Shown here one piece after another: positions 44,611 through 53,498 of a stretch of DNA of 64,000 nucleotides. Made by a program: the position numbers and the translations under genes. The notes beneath the pieces are model-generated. The model ran no database searches, had not been told where the DNA came from, and saw nothing but the letters and a program-made list of their open reading frames with translations. Within the stretch, counting starts at the first letter, position 1. Each line of letters opens with the position of its first letter. The DNA comes from Sorangium cellulosum. Lineage in GTDB: Bacteria > Myxococcota_A > Polyangia > Polyangiales > Polyangiaceae. Location: assembly GCF_004135735.1 (NCBI RefSeq), contig NZ_CP012670.1:11178501-11242500 (forward strand), read 5' to 3'.

Positions 44611-45531
44611 CTACATATCCTGGACGACCGCGGCCGTCCGCTTCAGCGCGCGGGCATCGCGCAGCGGCGAGTTGCCGAACATGCGCGAATACTCGCGGCT
44701 GAACTGCGAGGCGCTCGTGTAGCCGACGCGGAACGCCGAGGCCTCGGCGCCCATGCCCTCCTCGACCATCAGGCGGCGCGCCTCGAGCAGGCGCAGGCGC
44801 TTCTGGTACTGCAGCGGGCTCATCGCGGTGGCCTCCTTGAACCGCTTGAAGAACGCCGCCCGGCTCATCCCTGCGGCGCGCGCGAGCGCGGCGATGTCGA
44901 CATCCTCGTCGAGCGACGCCTGCAGGTGATAGACCGCCTCGGCGATGCGGTGCGCCTGGCTGCCCGCGCGCACGAGCTGGCGGATCGCCGGACCGTCGGG
45001 GCCTTTCAGCAGGTGAAAGATCAGCTCCTTCGTCACGAGCGGCGCGAGCACGGTCGCGTCGTCGGGCGTCATGAACAGCGCGCCCAGCCGGATCGCGGCG
45101 TCGAGCATACGGTCGCTCGCCTTGCCGATGAAGATCGCGCGCCCCGGGTGCTCGACGTCGTCCGGCCGCGCGCGGTCGAGCTGCGCCGCGACCTCGCGCA
45201 GCGCAGCCGCATCGAAGTCCATCTTCAGGCACAAGAACGGCTGCGCCGGCGACACGCCCGCGACCCGGCTCGTCACCGGCAGGTCGATCGGGCTGACGAT
45301 GTAGTGCGGTTCGCGCTCGCGATAGACCTGCCCCTCGAGCAGGATCTCCTTCGTGCCCTGCGCGACGATGCAGAACGACGCGCGCCAGTGCCGCTTCGCG
45401 CGTTGATCCGGGCGAGAGACTTTGATGCAAGAAATTCCGGGCACCGGCGAGGCGTGCACGCCGTCGCTGGGGCACCACCGCGCGATGAGGCCCTTGAACT
45501 GGTCGCGCAGCGGGTCGCGCCCGGGGATCAC
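44611..45531 (-). CDS. AraC-family transcriptional regulator
   Basis: 306 aa. An N-terminal AraC_N-type (PF06719-like) domain (PDQRAKRHWRASFCIVAQGTKEILLEGQVYRERE, YIVSPIDLPVTSRVAGVSP) is followed by two C-terminal helix-turn-helices (DIAALARAAGMSRAAFFKRFKEATAMSPLQYQKRLRL and AFRVGYTSASQFSREYSRMFG). It is divergent from the SDR gene with 111 bases between, the common regulator-target arrangement for this subfamily. The effector is unknown. Confidence 0.9.
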   Translation of the reverse strand: MIPGRDPLRDQFKGLIARWCPSDGVHASPVPGISCIKVSRPDQRAKRHWRASFCIVAQGTKEILLEGQVYREREPHYIVSPIDLPVTSRVAGVSPAQPFLCLKMDFDAAALREVAAQLDRARPDDVEHPGRAIFIGKASDRMLDAAIRLGALFMTPDDATVLAPLVTKELIFHLLKGPDGPAIRQLVRAGSQAHRIAEAVYHLQASLDEDVDIAALARAAGMSRAAFFKRFKEATAMSPLQYQKRLRLLEARRLMVEEGMGAEASAFRVGYTSASQFSREYSRMFGNSPLRDARALKRTAAVVQDM

Positions 45532-45642
45532 GGTGGCAGCCTAGCCCCGCGTGGACGATCGGGCAAGAACTGGAGACGGCCGTGTATTTCGCGTGCGCCG
45601 CGGCGGTGCCATGGTGGATCGCGAACCAAGGAGAGGTTTCCT

Positions 45643-46533
45643 ATGCGTATCTTCCTCACGGGAGCCAGCGGCTTCGTCGGCTCCGCCATCGTCCCCGAGC
45701 TCGTCCGCGCCGGCCACCGCGTGCTCGGTCTCGCGCGCTCGGACGCGTCCGCCGAGAAGCTCGCCGCCGCCGGCGTCGACGTGCACCGCGGCTCGCTCAC
45801 GGATCTCGATAGCCTGCGCCGCGGCGCCGCCGCGTGCGACGGGGTGATCCACTGCGCGTTCTCCCACGACGACTTCAATGACTACGCCGGCAATTGCGAG
45901 AAGGACCGCGGCGCGATCGAGGCGCTCGGCAGCGCGCTCGCAGGCACCGATCGCCCGCTCGTCATCACCTCCGGGACCGCGCGCTTCACGCCGGGCCGCG
46001 TCGTCACCGAGGACGAGCCGCTCGACGCGTCGACCGGTGGTGGCCCGCGGGCCGCCTCCGAGCAACTCGCCCTCTCGTTCGCGCGCCGCGGCGTGCGCGT
46101 GTCCTCGCTGCGGCTGCCCGTGGTGGTCCACGGCGATGGCGACCACGGGTTCGTCCCGATGCTGATCGAGATCGCGCGCAAGACCGGGCGCTCCGGGTAC
46201 ATCGGTGACGGCGACAACCGGTGGCCCGCGGTGCACCGGCTCGACGCCGCGCGGCTGTTCGTCCTCGCCCTCGAGAAGGCGCAGGCCGGCGCGCGGCTCC
46301 ACGCGGTCGGCGAGGAGGGGGTCCCGACCCGCGACATCGCCGGCGTGATCGGTCGCAAGCTCGGCCTGCCGGTCGAGTCGGTCCCGAAGGAGCACTTCGG
46401 CTGGCTCGGCGCGTTCTTCGCGCTCGACACCCCCGCGTCGAGCGCGCTCACGCAGGCGCGGTTCGGCTGGAAGCCCGAGCAGGCAGGCCTGCTCGCCGAC
46501 CTCGATCACGGCACGTACTTCGCGCGCGCATAG
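45643..46533 (+). CDS. SDR-family NAD(P)-dependent oxidoreductase (atypical/extended)
   Basis: 296 aa from ATG 45643 with AAGGAGAGG upstream. Rossmann motif TGASGFVGS at residues 6-14, then RGSLTDLDSLRRGAAACDGVIHCAF. The usual catalytic YxxxK is replaced by RAASEQLAL, as in a subgroup of NAD-dependent epimerase/dehydratase-like proteins. GRSGYIGDGDNRWPAVHRLDAARLFVLALE fits the substrate-side region. It is divergent from the AraC gene, its likely regulator. The substrate cannot be read from sequence. Confidence 0.88.
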   Translation: MRIFLTGASGFVGSAIVPELVRAGHRVLGLARSDASAEKLAAAGVDVHRGSLTDLDSLRRGAAACDGVIHCAFSHDDFNDYAGNCEKDRGAIEALGSALAGTDRPLVITSGTARFTPGRVVTEDEPLDASTGGGPRAASEQLALSFARRGVRVSSLRLPVVVHGDGDHGFVPMLIEIARKTGRSGYIGDGDNRWPAVHRLDAARLFVLALEKAQAGARLHAVGEEGVPTRDIAGVIGRKLGLPVESVPKEHFGWLGAFFALDTPASSALTQARFGWKPEQAGLLADLDHGTYFARA

Positions 46534-46562
46534 CTGAGCTTTTCCCAGCGGACAGCTCATGC

Positions 46563-47620
46563 CCATGTCCGCGGGACTGGAGGCGGGGGCGCCGTGGAAA
46601 CGTCCGCGCCAGAGGACGATGCCATCACGACGCCGGCCTGGCCTGCCCGGTCGGGTCGCTTTTTCAGATCACGCGCCCCACCAGCCCGGAACTCCCTCTG
46701 CAGAGACACCCCGCCGCGCGGCTCCTTCCGCGCCGGGGGGAGGAGTTGCCATGACCGCACCCAGGATCCCGTCGCCCTCGTCCGCCGCGCAGCGCGCCCC
46801 GCGCCCCATGCTACGCTCTGGGCCGATGCCGCCGTCTCTCCGCGTGATCCGCCGCTCCGAGGTCGTCCCGGACCTCGAGCGCTGGGTGCTGACGGAGGAG
46901 ACGGTGCCCGAGTCGAGCCCCCACGATCTGTTGAGCGAGCGCATCCGCGCCCTGTTGCTCGGCTGGGCCGCCCGCGCCGGGCGCGCCGTGAAGATCGGCC
47001 GCAACCTGGCCGTCCGATGGGACCGCGAGCACCCGCAATTCGGCGTCGACCCGGACGTCTACCTGGTCGAGCCGCCGCCTCCGGAGGGGGACGCGGTGCG
47101 CAGCCTGCGGCTCTGGAAGAAGGGCCATGTCGCGCCGCGGCTCGCGGTGGAGATCGTGAGCGCGCAGCACCCGACGAAGGACTACGTGATCGCGCCGCAG
47201 AAGTACGCGGCCTGCGGGGTCGAGGAGCTGTGGATCCTCGACCCGTTCCTGGACGGCCCGCGTGCGCACGGCGGCCCGTTCCGCATCCAGCTCTGGCGCC
47301 GCCTGGACGACGCCTCGTTCGCGCAGGTGCATGCCGGCGACGGGCCCGTGGGGTCGGAGGTCCTGCAGGGCTGGCTCCACGCCGTGCGGACGCCGGCCGG
47401 CGCGTCGTTCGACCTCAGCACGGACGAGGCCGGCGAGGAGCGCTGGCTGACGCCCGAAGAGGCCGAGCGCGCCGCCAAGGAAGCCGCCCGCCGCGAAACC
47501 GCACGCGTCCGCCGCAAGGCCGAGGCCGCCCAGCGCCAGGCCGAAGCCGAGCGCGTCGCCCGCGAGGCCGCCGAGCGGCGCATCCGGGAGCTCGAGGCGC
47601 TGCTCGCCCGCGCCCGGTAG
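46563..47620 (+). repeat. Uma2 duplication, copy 2
   Basis: Shares a longer upstream match with copy 3 (from GTGGAAACGTCCGCGCCAGA through GGCCTGCCCGGTCGG) than with copy 1, so copies 2 and 3 are the more recent pair or share a longer unit. Confidence 0.85.
46751..47620 (+). CDS. Uma2-family putative endonuclease, copy 2 (short tail)
   Basis: 289 aa from ATG 46751, same GGGGGGAGGAG leader as the paralogues. The core is almost identical to copy 1, with E to G and Q to F type substitutions (AARAGRAVKIG; EHPQFGVDPD). All putative catalytic residues are kept. The coiled-coil tail has lost one RAARETE unit and most REAEAAQ heptads (AEAAQRQAEAERVAREAAERR), which explains the 28-residue difference. 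Placed after the SDR gene with its own leader. Confidence 0.8.
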   Translation: MTAPRIPSPSSAAQRAPRPMLRSGPMPPSLRVIRRSEVVPDLERWVLTEETVPESSPHDLLSERIRALLLGWAARAGRAVKIGRNLAVRWDREHPQFGVDPDVYLVEPPPPEGDAVRSLRLWKKGHVAPRLAVEIVSAQHPTKDYVIAPQKYAACGVEELWILDPFLDGPRAHGGPFRIQLWRRLDDASFAQVHAGDGPVGSEVLQGWLHAVRTPAGASFDLSTDEAGEERWLTPEEAERAAKEAARRETARVRRKAEAAQRQAEAERVAREAAERRIRELEALLARAR

Positions 47621-47971
47621 CCCTGCTTCGCCGCGCTCCGTGCTCTCGCACGACGCGCTTCACGACCGCCTCGGTCCCGGCCCCCGACCTCCCTGTTCCA
47701 GTCCCGCGTCGCCCAGGGATGACCTGTTCCCCTGCCGAAGGTATCCCTGCCCCGGTGCCCTGGCGCCGCCCTCGGCGACTCCGGCCATGCCGCGCGCGGG
47801 CGGCGGCGGCGAGGTGCGGTGGTGCGCCGGCGCAGCCCCCGACGCGAGCGTCGCCGCGCTACGGCAAGCGAAGCAGGATGCCGAGCTCCGGCGGGGGCCG
47901 ACTTCGCCCTGGTGCTCGGGTCCACGGACAGACGGCAGGAGATCTCGCCCGCGCCGGGGCGCCCGGCACCG
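47621..47971. other. Intergenic stretch with no recognised feature
   Basis: About 350 bases between convergent Uma2 copy 2 and the cupin gene. Open frames run through it on the plus strand but have no ribosome site and no protein-like composition; I saw no hairpin or repeat. Confidence 0.4.
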
Positions 47972-48565
47972 CTATCGTGCTGGCGCCCCGCGCATGTGCT
48001 GCACGAGCAGCACGAGGTCGGTCCCCGGGTCGGGCGCCACCTCGTGCGGGGCCCCGGGGGAGAGCGCCACGAGGTGTTCGCGATCGATCCGCGCCTCACC
48101 CCCGCTCGAGCGCACCGTGCCAGCGCCGGCGATCGCCTGGATGGTGACCGGCGAGGGCGCCGTGTGCGTCGGCAGCACGGTCCCCGCGCGCAGCGTGATG
48201 ACCACGACCTTCATGAATGGATTGTCCAGGATGACCTTGACCTCTCGCGGCTCTCCCGGCCCGGCTTCTCGGGGGATCGCGAGGCGGTCGACGCGCGCGC
48301 CCCCGGCCGGAGCCTGGGGCGCGTGCTCGTCGTGCGCGTGCTCGTCGTGCGCCTTCGCTCCGTGAGCGTGCTCGTCGTGCGCCTTCGCTCCGTGCGCGTG
48401 CTCGTCGTGCCCCTTCGCTCCGTGCGCGTGGTGCGCCGCGCGGGCCTCTCCGGCGCTCGCGCAGTCGGCCGCGGGCGGCGGCGCGCCGGCGCAGGCAGCG
48501 GCGGAGGCGGCGCAGGCGACGAGGAAGACACCAGCTCGATATCGATGGGCCATGGTCGTGATCAT
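47972..48565 (-). CDS. Cupin-domain lipoprotein with His-rich metal-binding repeat
   Basis: 197 aa. ATG 48565 overlaps the TetR stop (ATGA) and has AAGGAAGAAGGG upstream. The signal ends in lipobox LVAC. Residues about 45-85 are a His/Asp repeat (HAHGAKAHDEHAHGAKAHDE), encoded by 30-bp DNA repeats and likely to bind Zn, Ni or Cu. The C-terminal cupin (DNPFMKVVVITLRAGTVLPTH, VALSPGAPHEVA) has the single-domain layout; His in LPTHT and PHEV could bind metal. It is co-transcribed with the TetR regulator. Substrate unknown. Confidence 0.78.
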   Translation of the reverse strand: MITTMAHRYRAGVFLVACAASAAACAGAPPPAADCASAGEARAAHHAHGAKGHDEHAHGAKAHDEHAHGAKAHDEHAHDEHAPQAPAGGARVDRLAIPREAGPGEPREVKVILDNPFMKVVVITLRAGTVLPTHTAPSPVTIQAIAGAGTVRSSGGEARIDREHLVALSPGAPHEVAPDPGTDLVLLVQHMRGAPAR

Positions 48566-49236
48566 CCCTTCTTCCTTTGCGTATCCCGGCGGCCCTCGAG
48601 CCCCCGCGCGCCCTTGGCGTCCTCTCTCTCCTGCGTGGGCGCCGACGGCGCGCCGCGGAGCAACGCCGCGATCCAGGGCCAGAGCCCCTCGGGCGCGATG
48701 GACTGGCCCTCCCCCTTTCCGGCCATCTCTCCGAGCGCGGCGCCCCGGAGGATCCCCGTCACGGCCCAGACCATCACGTCCACCGGCACGGCGGACGTGA
48801 TGGCCCCCTTCGCCTGGGCCTCGGCGAGGCAGCCCCGCACGAACGCGACCGAGCGCTGCACGGACGCCTGCACGCGGGCCGCGCCCTCTTCACCGGCGGC
48901 CTCGACGAGCCGATCGTTGAACGCGAGCCGCAGGATCTCCGGGTGCGCGCGCACCAGCGACAGGCGGCGGAGGAGGAAGCTCCGGAGCCGCTCGAGCGGA
49001 TCGGGATCCTCGGGCGGGAAGCCCTCGAAGAGCATCGCCTCGAAGGCGCCCACCGCGGCCGTGACGATCGCGCGCTTGTCCTCGAAGTGGCGGAAGATGC
49101 TGCCATCGGCGATGCCGACCTCGCGGGCGATCTCGGCCGCGGTCAGCCGGTGGACACCGGCCGTGGCGATGATCCGCAGGGCGGCCTCGGCGATCTGCCG
49201 CCGGCGATCGGCCCCGGGGAGGCGAGGACGACTCAT
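48562..49236 (-). CDS. TetR-family transcriptional regulator
   Basis: 224 aa. N-terminal TetR helix-turn-helix (RRRQIAEAALRIIATAGVHRLTAAEIAREVGIADGSIFRHFEDK, residues 11-54) and a helical ligand domain. Its own promoter carries the near-palindrome AAGCAAGTATTTGCTT 3 bases before the start codon, and the perfect version lies upstream of the NTF2-like gene. It therefore probably represses itself, the cupin gene and the NTF2-like gene. The charged C-terminus (KGARGLEGRRDTQRKKG) overlaps the cupin start. Confidence 0.9.
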   Translation of the reverse strand: MSRPRLPGADRRRQIAEAALRIIATAGVHRLTAAEIAREVGIADGSIFRHFEDKRAIVTAAVGAFEAMLFEGFPPEDPDPLERLRSFLLRRLSLVRAHPEILRLAFNDRLVEAAGEEGAARVQASVQRSVAFVRGCLAEAQAKGAITSAVPVDVMVWAVTGILRGAALGEMAGKGEGQSIAPEGLWPWIAALLRGAPSAPTQEREDAKGARGLEGRRDTQRKKG

Positions 49237-49238
49237 GT

Positions 49239-49254
49239 AAGCAAGTATTTGCTT
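49239..49254. promoter_or_regulatory. TetR operator 1 (autoregulatory)
   Basis: AAGCAAGTATTTGCTT, one mismatch from a perfect 16-bp palindrome, immediately upstream of the TetR start codon (ATG ends at 49236). Confidence 0.7.
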
Positions 49255-49294
49255 TCTACATGGGCGACGTCAAGCCCCCTGAGGAGGCCATCCA

Positions 49295-49963
49295 TCACGG
49301 CGCGAGGGTCCCGGGGTACGCGAGGGAGTGCAGGAGCTCGAACGACACGAGCTTCCAGGCGCCGTTCTCCCTGCGGAGCTCGGCGGAGTTCGCCGCGAAG
49401 AGGAGGACCTTGTGATCGACGGGGAGGTCGAGCTGCGGCGGCGGCTTGACGGAGTTCGCGAACTTGAACGACGCGTAGGCCCTGTCCCCGTCGAGCTCCA
49501 CGTCGATGGCGCTCGGCATCAGGTTGGCGTCCGCGTCCCTCATGATGGGCCCGAAGCCCGTCACCACGCCGTCCACCCCCTCGAAGTGGTGCACCACGCC
49601 GTCGAAGTCGACGGCGTCGAGCACGATGTCGTCCGCGAGGACGGGGAGCAGCTCCTCGAGCCGCGCCGGATCGGACGAGTCCACGACCGCCGAGAGCGCG
49701 AGGAGCGTCGTGCGGATCTCCTCCTTGGCCTCGAGGGCCTCCAGGCGCTGCACGATCGACGAGAGCTCCGGGTCGTTCGCCGGCGCCGCGTCGAGATCCT
49801 CGTCGACGGGCTCACAGCCCGCAGCGAGGCCCGCGAGGGCGATCGCCGCGAAGCGCAAGCCCCGCGCTCCGAAGCCTCGCGGCCTGCGCCCGCGGCGTCC
49901 ATCGCCCGGCGCTCCCTCGCGCATCTCCAGCGGCTGACGGCGGTCATGGAGGGTGCTGTTCAT
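49295..49963 (-). CDS. NTF2-like/SnoaL-type lipoprotein
   Basis: 222 aa from ATG 49963 (GAAGGG upstream). A long Arg-rich start precedes the hydrophobic signal FAAIALAGLAAGC (Cys50), so it is a probable lipoprotein. The mature domain follows the SnoaL_4/NTF2 pattern: SIVQRLEALEAKEEIRTTLLALSAVVDSSDPARLEELLPVLADDIVLDAV, YASFKFANSV and RRENGAWKLVSFELL. The activity is undefined. It lies upstream of TetR on the same strand and has a perfect TetR-type operator 75 bases before its start. Confidence 0.78.
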   Translation of the reverse strand: MNSTLHDRRQPLEMREGAPGDGRRGRRPRGFGARGLRFAAIALAGLAAGCEPVDEDLDAAPANDPELSSIVQRLEALEAKEEIRTTLLALSAVVDSSDPARLEELLPVLADDIVLDAVDFDGVVHHFEGVDGVVTGFGPIMRDADANLMPSAIDVELDGDRAYASFKFANSVKPPPQLDLPVDHKVLLFAANSAELRRENGAWKLVSFELLHSLAYPGTLAP

Positions 49964-50435
49964 GGGGATCCCTTCTTGTTGTGTGGTCTGTCGCACTTGC
50001 TGCCAGCTCACCCAGGCGCCGACCGCCTGGAGAATTGAAAGCAAGTACTTGCTTGCTTAAGGGGCGAGCGGTCGTGCTGTCAAGCCCCGGGCGCGCGATC
50101 GCGGTGGTCCAGGTGGCGCGCCCGCCCAGGATGCGCTCGAGCCCGCGCACGAGGTCCTTCACCGCGCATGGCTCCACGTCGGGGCGGCTGGACCTGGATG
50201 AAGCAGCAGCTCGATGACCTCGAGGGCCGGTCCGCGGCGCCTCCTGCCTCATGAGCCTCAACGCATGACCCGCCGATCATGCGCGCTGGCACGGTCCTGG
50301 CGCAGCGCGCTGCCGGGCAGCCTCGCGCGCGCCGGGACATCACGCGGTTCGGGCTCGGTACGCTCCATGCACAGGGGCTCGCCTGGCCGCGTCCGGCACC
50401 GGCGCGTGCGGACCCAGGCGGCCAGGGAGAACTCC
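49964..50435. other. Divergent intergenic region holding the second TetR operator
   Basis: 472 bases between the NTF2-like gene (minus) and the VWA gene (plus). The only clear element is the palindrome at 50039-50054. Open frames run through but show no ribosome site or protein character. Confidence 0.4.
50039..50054. promoter_or_regulatory. TetR operator 2
   Basis: Perfect 16-bp palindrome AAGCAAGTACTTGCTT, the same sequence as the site at the TetR promoter except at one base, upstream of the NTF2-like gene. Confidence 0.72.
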
Positions 50436-51533
50436 ATGAGCATGCGTTTTCGATTCGTAGTCACGCTGGGAAGCCTCCTCGTGCTGGGGGCGTGCTCGAG
50501 CTCCGGTGACGACTCCGGCTACGCCGCCGTCGGCGCGTACTCGGATGACCGCGCCGGCGGCGAAGGCTCCGTTGCCGGCGCGGACGGGTCCGCGGGCACC
50601 AGCACCGGCACCGGCGACAGCGGGGGCAGCGGCGGCGTCCAGGCCGGCACGCTCACCGCGGGCGTCTGGGACGACAACCGCAACTTCGACTTCTTCCTCG
50701 CGTACCGGAGCGCGATCCACGAGCAGCAGCTCCCGGGTCTCTTGCCCTTCACGGAGGCCGATCACCGGGCCGCCAACAGCGCGTTCGCGGCGCCGCGAGG
50801 GGCGCGGAAGACGCTCGACGTCTCGCTCGTCATCGACACGACCGGGAGCATGGGGGACGAGCTCACCTACCTGCAGACGGAGTTCATCGCGCTCTCCGAA
50901 TCCATCTTCACCATGTACCCGAACGCCGAACAGCGCTGGTCGCTCGTCCTTTACAGAGACACCGGCGACGACTACGTCGTGAAATCGTTCGATTTCCGCG
51001 CCGAGCTCGACGACTTCCAGGAGCAGCTCGCCGCGCAGGCGTCGGGCGGCGGCGGCGACTTCCCCGAGGCGCCCGACAAGGCGCTCCTCGAGGCGGCGGG
51101 CCTCGCCTGGCGCGCGGACGACGACACGGCGCGCCTCGCCTTCTGGGTCGCGGACGCGCCCCACCATGACAGCAGCGCGGCGGACATGGCGGCCGGGATA
51201 CGGGCCCTCGAGGACCTCGGGGTCCACATCTATCCCGTCGCGTCGAGCGGCGTGGATGAGCTCACCGAGCTCACCATGCGCTCGGCCGCGCAGATCACGG
51301 GCGGCCGATACCTCTTCTTGACGGACGACTCCGGCGTCGGCGGACAGCACAAGGAGCCGACGATCCCGTGCTATTACGTGACCAGGCTCGATCGCGCGAT
51401 CCTGCGCATGGTCGACATCGAGCTCTCCGGCGACTACCGCGAGCCGGAGCCGTCCGAGATCCTCCGCACGGGGGGAGACCCCGAGGACGGCGCGTGCGCG
51501 CTCTCGTCGGGCGGCGAGGTGCTCGTGTACTGA
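50436..51533 (+). CDS. von Willebrand factor A domain lipoprotein
   Basis: 365 aa from ATG 50436 (AGGGAGA upstream). Signal with lipobox LGAC (Cys20), then a Gly/Ser/Thr-rich linker to about residue 75. The VWA fold begins at LDVSLVIDTTGSMGDELTYLQ (MIDAS DTTGSM) and continues RWSLVLYRDTGDDYVVKSFDF, ARLAFWVADAPHHD and GVHIYPVASSGVDELTELTMRSAAQITGGRYLFLTDD. A cell-surface or periplasmic metal-dependent binding role is likely; the partner is unknown. Its 3' end abuts the convergent TauE-like gene. Confidence 0.85.
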   Translation: MSMRFRFVVTLGSLLVLGACSSSGDDSGYAAVGAYSDDRAGGEGSVAGADGSAGTSTGTGDSGGSGGVQAGTLTAGVWDDNRNFDFFLAYRSAIHEQQLPGLLPFTEADHRAANSAFAAPRGARKTLDVSLVIDTTGSMGDELTYLQTEFIALSESIFTMYPNAEQRWSLVLYRDTGDDYVVKSFDFRAELDDFQEQLAAQASGGGGDFPEAPDKALLEAAGLAWRADDDTARLAFWVADAPHHDSSAADMAAGIRALEDLGVHIYPVASSGVDELTELTMRSAAQITGGRYLFLTDDSGVGGQHKEPTIPCYYVTRLDRAILRMVDIELSGDYREPEPSEILRTGGDPEDGACALSSGGEVLVY

Positions 51534-51579
51534 CTCGCGTGCTGATCTGACCGGCGCGCGAGGTCCCCTCGCAGACAGC

Positions 51580-52448
51580 CGCCTTGTCACGGACCCGAGG
51601 CGGCCGAGGAGGCCGACGATGACCACCGCCAGGCCGAGCGCCAGGCCTTGCCACGGCACGCGCCCGATCCCCATGGCCTCGAGCAGGGGGGAGAGCTGAC
51701 GGCTGAGCATGAAGACGCCCATGGCCACGACGAGCCACGCAAAGACGTGACGCAGCGTCCTCGCGGGGATGAGCGCGGCGAGCGCTCCGCCGCTCACGCT
51801 GCCGAGGATCGACGCCGCGGTCACGACGGAGGCGAGGCGCCAGTCGATGCTCGCGTGCCCCGCATGGACGAGGAAGCTCGAGAGCGAGCTCATGGTGATC
51901 ACGAGCAGCGAGGTGCCGACCGCGGTCCGCATCGGCAGCCCGCCGAGGAGGACCAGCGCCGGGACCACCAGGAAGCCGCCGCCAGCGCCCACGAGGCCGG
52001 TGATGAAGCCGACCAGGGCGCCCTGGGCCATGAACCCGGGGGCGAGGAGGGGCCCTCGCCCGCTCGGGGCCAGCGCGGGCTCGTCGTCGCGGCCGCGCAG
52101 CATCGCCCCCGCCGTGGCCAGCATCACGGCGGCGAAGGCGAGGAGCAAGAGGCCCGCGGGGACGTGGCGCGCGACCTGTCCGCCAGCGAAGCCGCCCGCC
52201 GCCCCGGCGAGGCCGAAGGAGAGCCCGAGCCGCCACGCGACGCGCCCGGCCCGGGCGTGGGCGACCGTGGCCACCGCGCTGGTGGCGCCGATCACGAGGA
52301 GCGATGTGGCGATGGCGCTCTTGGCCTCGAGCCCGAGGACGTACACGAGGAGCGGGACCGTGAGGATGGAGCCGCCCCCGCCCAGCGCTCCGAGCGTCAA
52401 ACCGATGGGCAAGGACAAGAGTCCTCCCATGACGAGCGTTCCGATCAT
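51580..52448 (-). CDS. TauE/SafE-family permease (sulfite exporter-like), 3' boundary uncertain
   Basis: About 290 recognisable residues from ATG 52448. Two TauE-type halves with LGALGGGGSILTVPLLVYVLGLEAKSAIATS and TGLVGAGGGFLVVPALVLLGGLPMRTAVGTSLLVI, with about eight helices. Homology ends near 51580, but no in-frame stop occurs there: the frame runs on antisense through the VWA gene to 50340. A one-base shift would reach TGA near 51590, so the 3' end may be frameshifted. Next to a persulfide dioxygenase, export of sulfite or a related sulfur anion is inferred. Confidence 0.78.
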
Positions 52449-52510
52449 GGCGCTTGCCTCGAGGGAAGAGGGTTTTGTGGACGAGCGGAGATCCGCTCAG
52501 GCGGCGCCCG

Positions 52511-53221
52511 TCAGACGGCGCCGCCGTGAGCGGAGGGCTGGGGGGCGAGGCCGCAGGCCAGATTGGCGGGCACCGCTTCGCGGATCTTCCTGGGCTGAGG
52601 GAGATCGAGCGAGCTCATGAGCCGGATGAACTCCTCGCGGCTCCTGCCCCCGAGGCGCGGGTTGTGCCGCTTCTCCTCGCCCACCGTGGACACCGTCATC
52701 CCCCGGTAATCGTGGCCCGGGTACACGAGGGTGTCGTCCGGGAGCGTGAAGAGGACCCTGGTGATCGCGTCGTAGAGCAGCCCCGGATCGCCGTTCTGGA
52801 AATCGGTGCGCCCGGTGCCGCGCACGAGGAGGGCGTCGCCGGTGAACACCATGTCGCCCACGAGGAAGCTCAGGCCGTCGTCGGTGTGCCCCGGCGTCTC
52901 CAGGGCCACGAGCTCGATCGCGCCCACCTCGATCCGCTCGCCGTGCGCGAGCCTCCGGTCCACGCACTTCGCGCCGCTCTTGCCGCCGGCCGTCGTCGCG
53001 CCGGTGCGCTCGCGGAGCAACCCCGCGCCGGTGACGTGATCGGCGTGGACGTGCGTGTCGAGCACGTACGCGAGCTTCAACCCGAGCTCGTCGATGAGCT
53101 TCAGATCCCGATCGACCTGCTCGCGGACCGGATCGATCAGGAGAGCCTGCCGCGTCCCCCGGTCGCCGAGCAGGTAGGTGTACGTCCCGGTGTCGGCGTC
53201 GAATAGCTGGCGGAAAATCAT
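52511..53221 (-). CDS. Persulfide dioxygenase-type metallo-beta-lactamase fold hydrolase
   Basis: 236 aa. Motifs: THVHADH (residues 56-62), GHTDD (111-115), TGDALLVRGTGRTDFQNGD (127-145) and YPGHDYRG. The GRTDFQ plus PGHDY pair is characteristic of ETHE1/Blh-type persulfide dioxygenases, which oxidise glutathione persulfide to sulfite with a mononuclear Fe. Sulfite would then be exported or oxidised; the TauE-like permease follows 62 bases downstream on the same strand. No rhodanese domain is fused. Confidence 0.88.
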   Translation of the reverse strand: MIFRQLFDADTGTYTYLLGDRGTRQALLIDPVREQVDRDLKLIDELGLKLAYVLDTHVHADHVTGAGLLRERTGATTAGGKSGAKCVDRRLAHGERIEVGAIELVALETPGHTDDGLSFLVGDMVFTGDALLVRGTGRTDFQNGDPGLLYDAITRVLFTLPDDTLVYPGHDYRGMTVSTVGEEKRHNPRLGGRSREEFIRLMSSLDLPQPRKIREAVPANLACGLAPQPSAHGGAV

Positions 53222-53280
53222 CGCTCCTCCTCGTCCGATCGCTAACGGACCATGTCCTCTGCGCCTGTCTTCCGTGCTCG

Positions 53281-53347
53281 TTTCCTGTGCTTGTTTCCTG
53301 TGCTTGCTACCCGTTCTTGTGCGCTTGTGCGCTTGTGCGCTTGTGCG
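53281..53347. repeat. Two short tandem repeats
   Basis: TTTCCTGTGCTTG twice (53281-53306), then CTTGTGCG four times (53316-53347). They lie just left of the broken region, between the dioxygenase start and the inverted repeat. Confidence 0.8.
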
Positions 53348-53498
53348 AGGGGCGTGCCAAGCCGTAAAGCCGCTGATCTCTGCAGCAACGGCCGAAGAAA
53401 TCGCGGCGGCGCGGGTCGGGGACGACGGCCCGTGAAACAGGATGAAACGACGTTGAAGCGAGCGAGGCGCTCAGCCGTCGGCGGGGGCGAGGCCGAGG

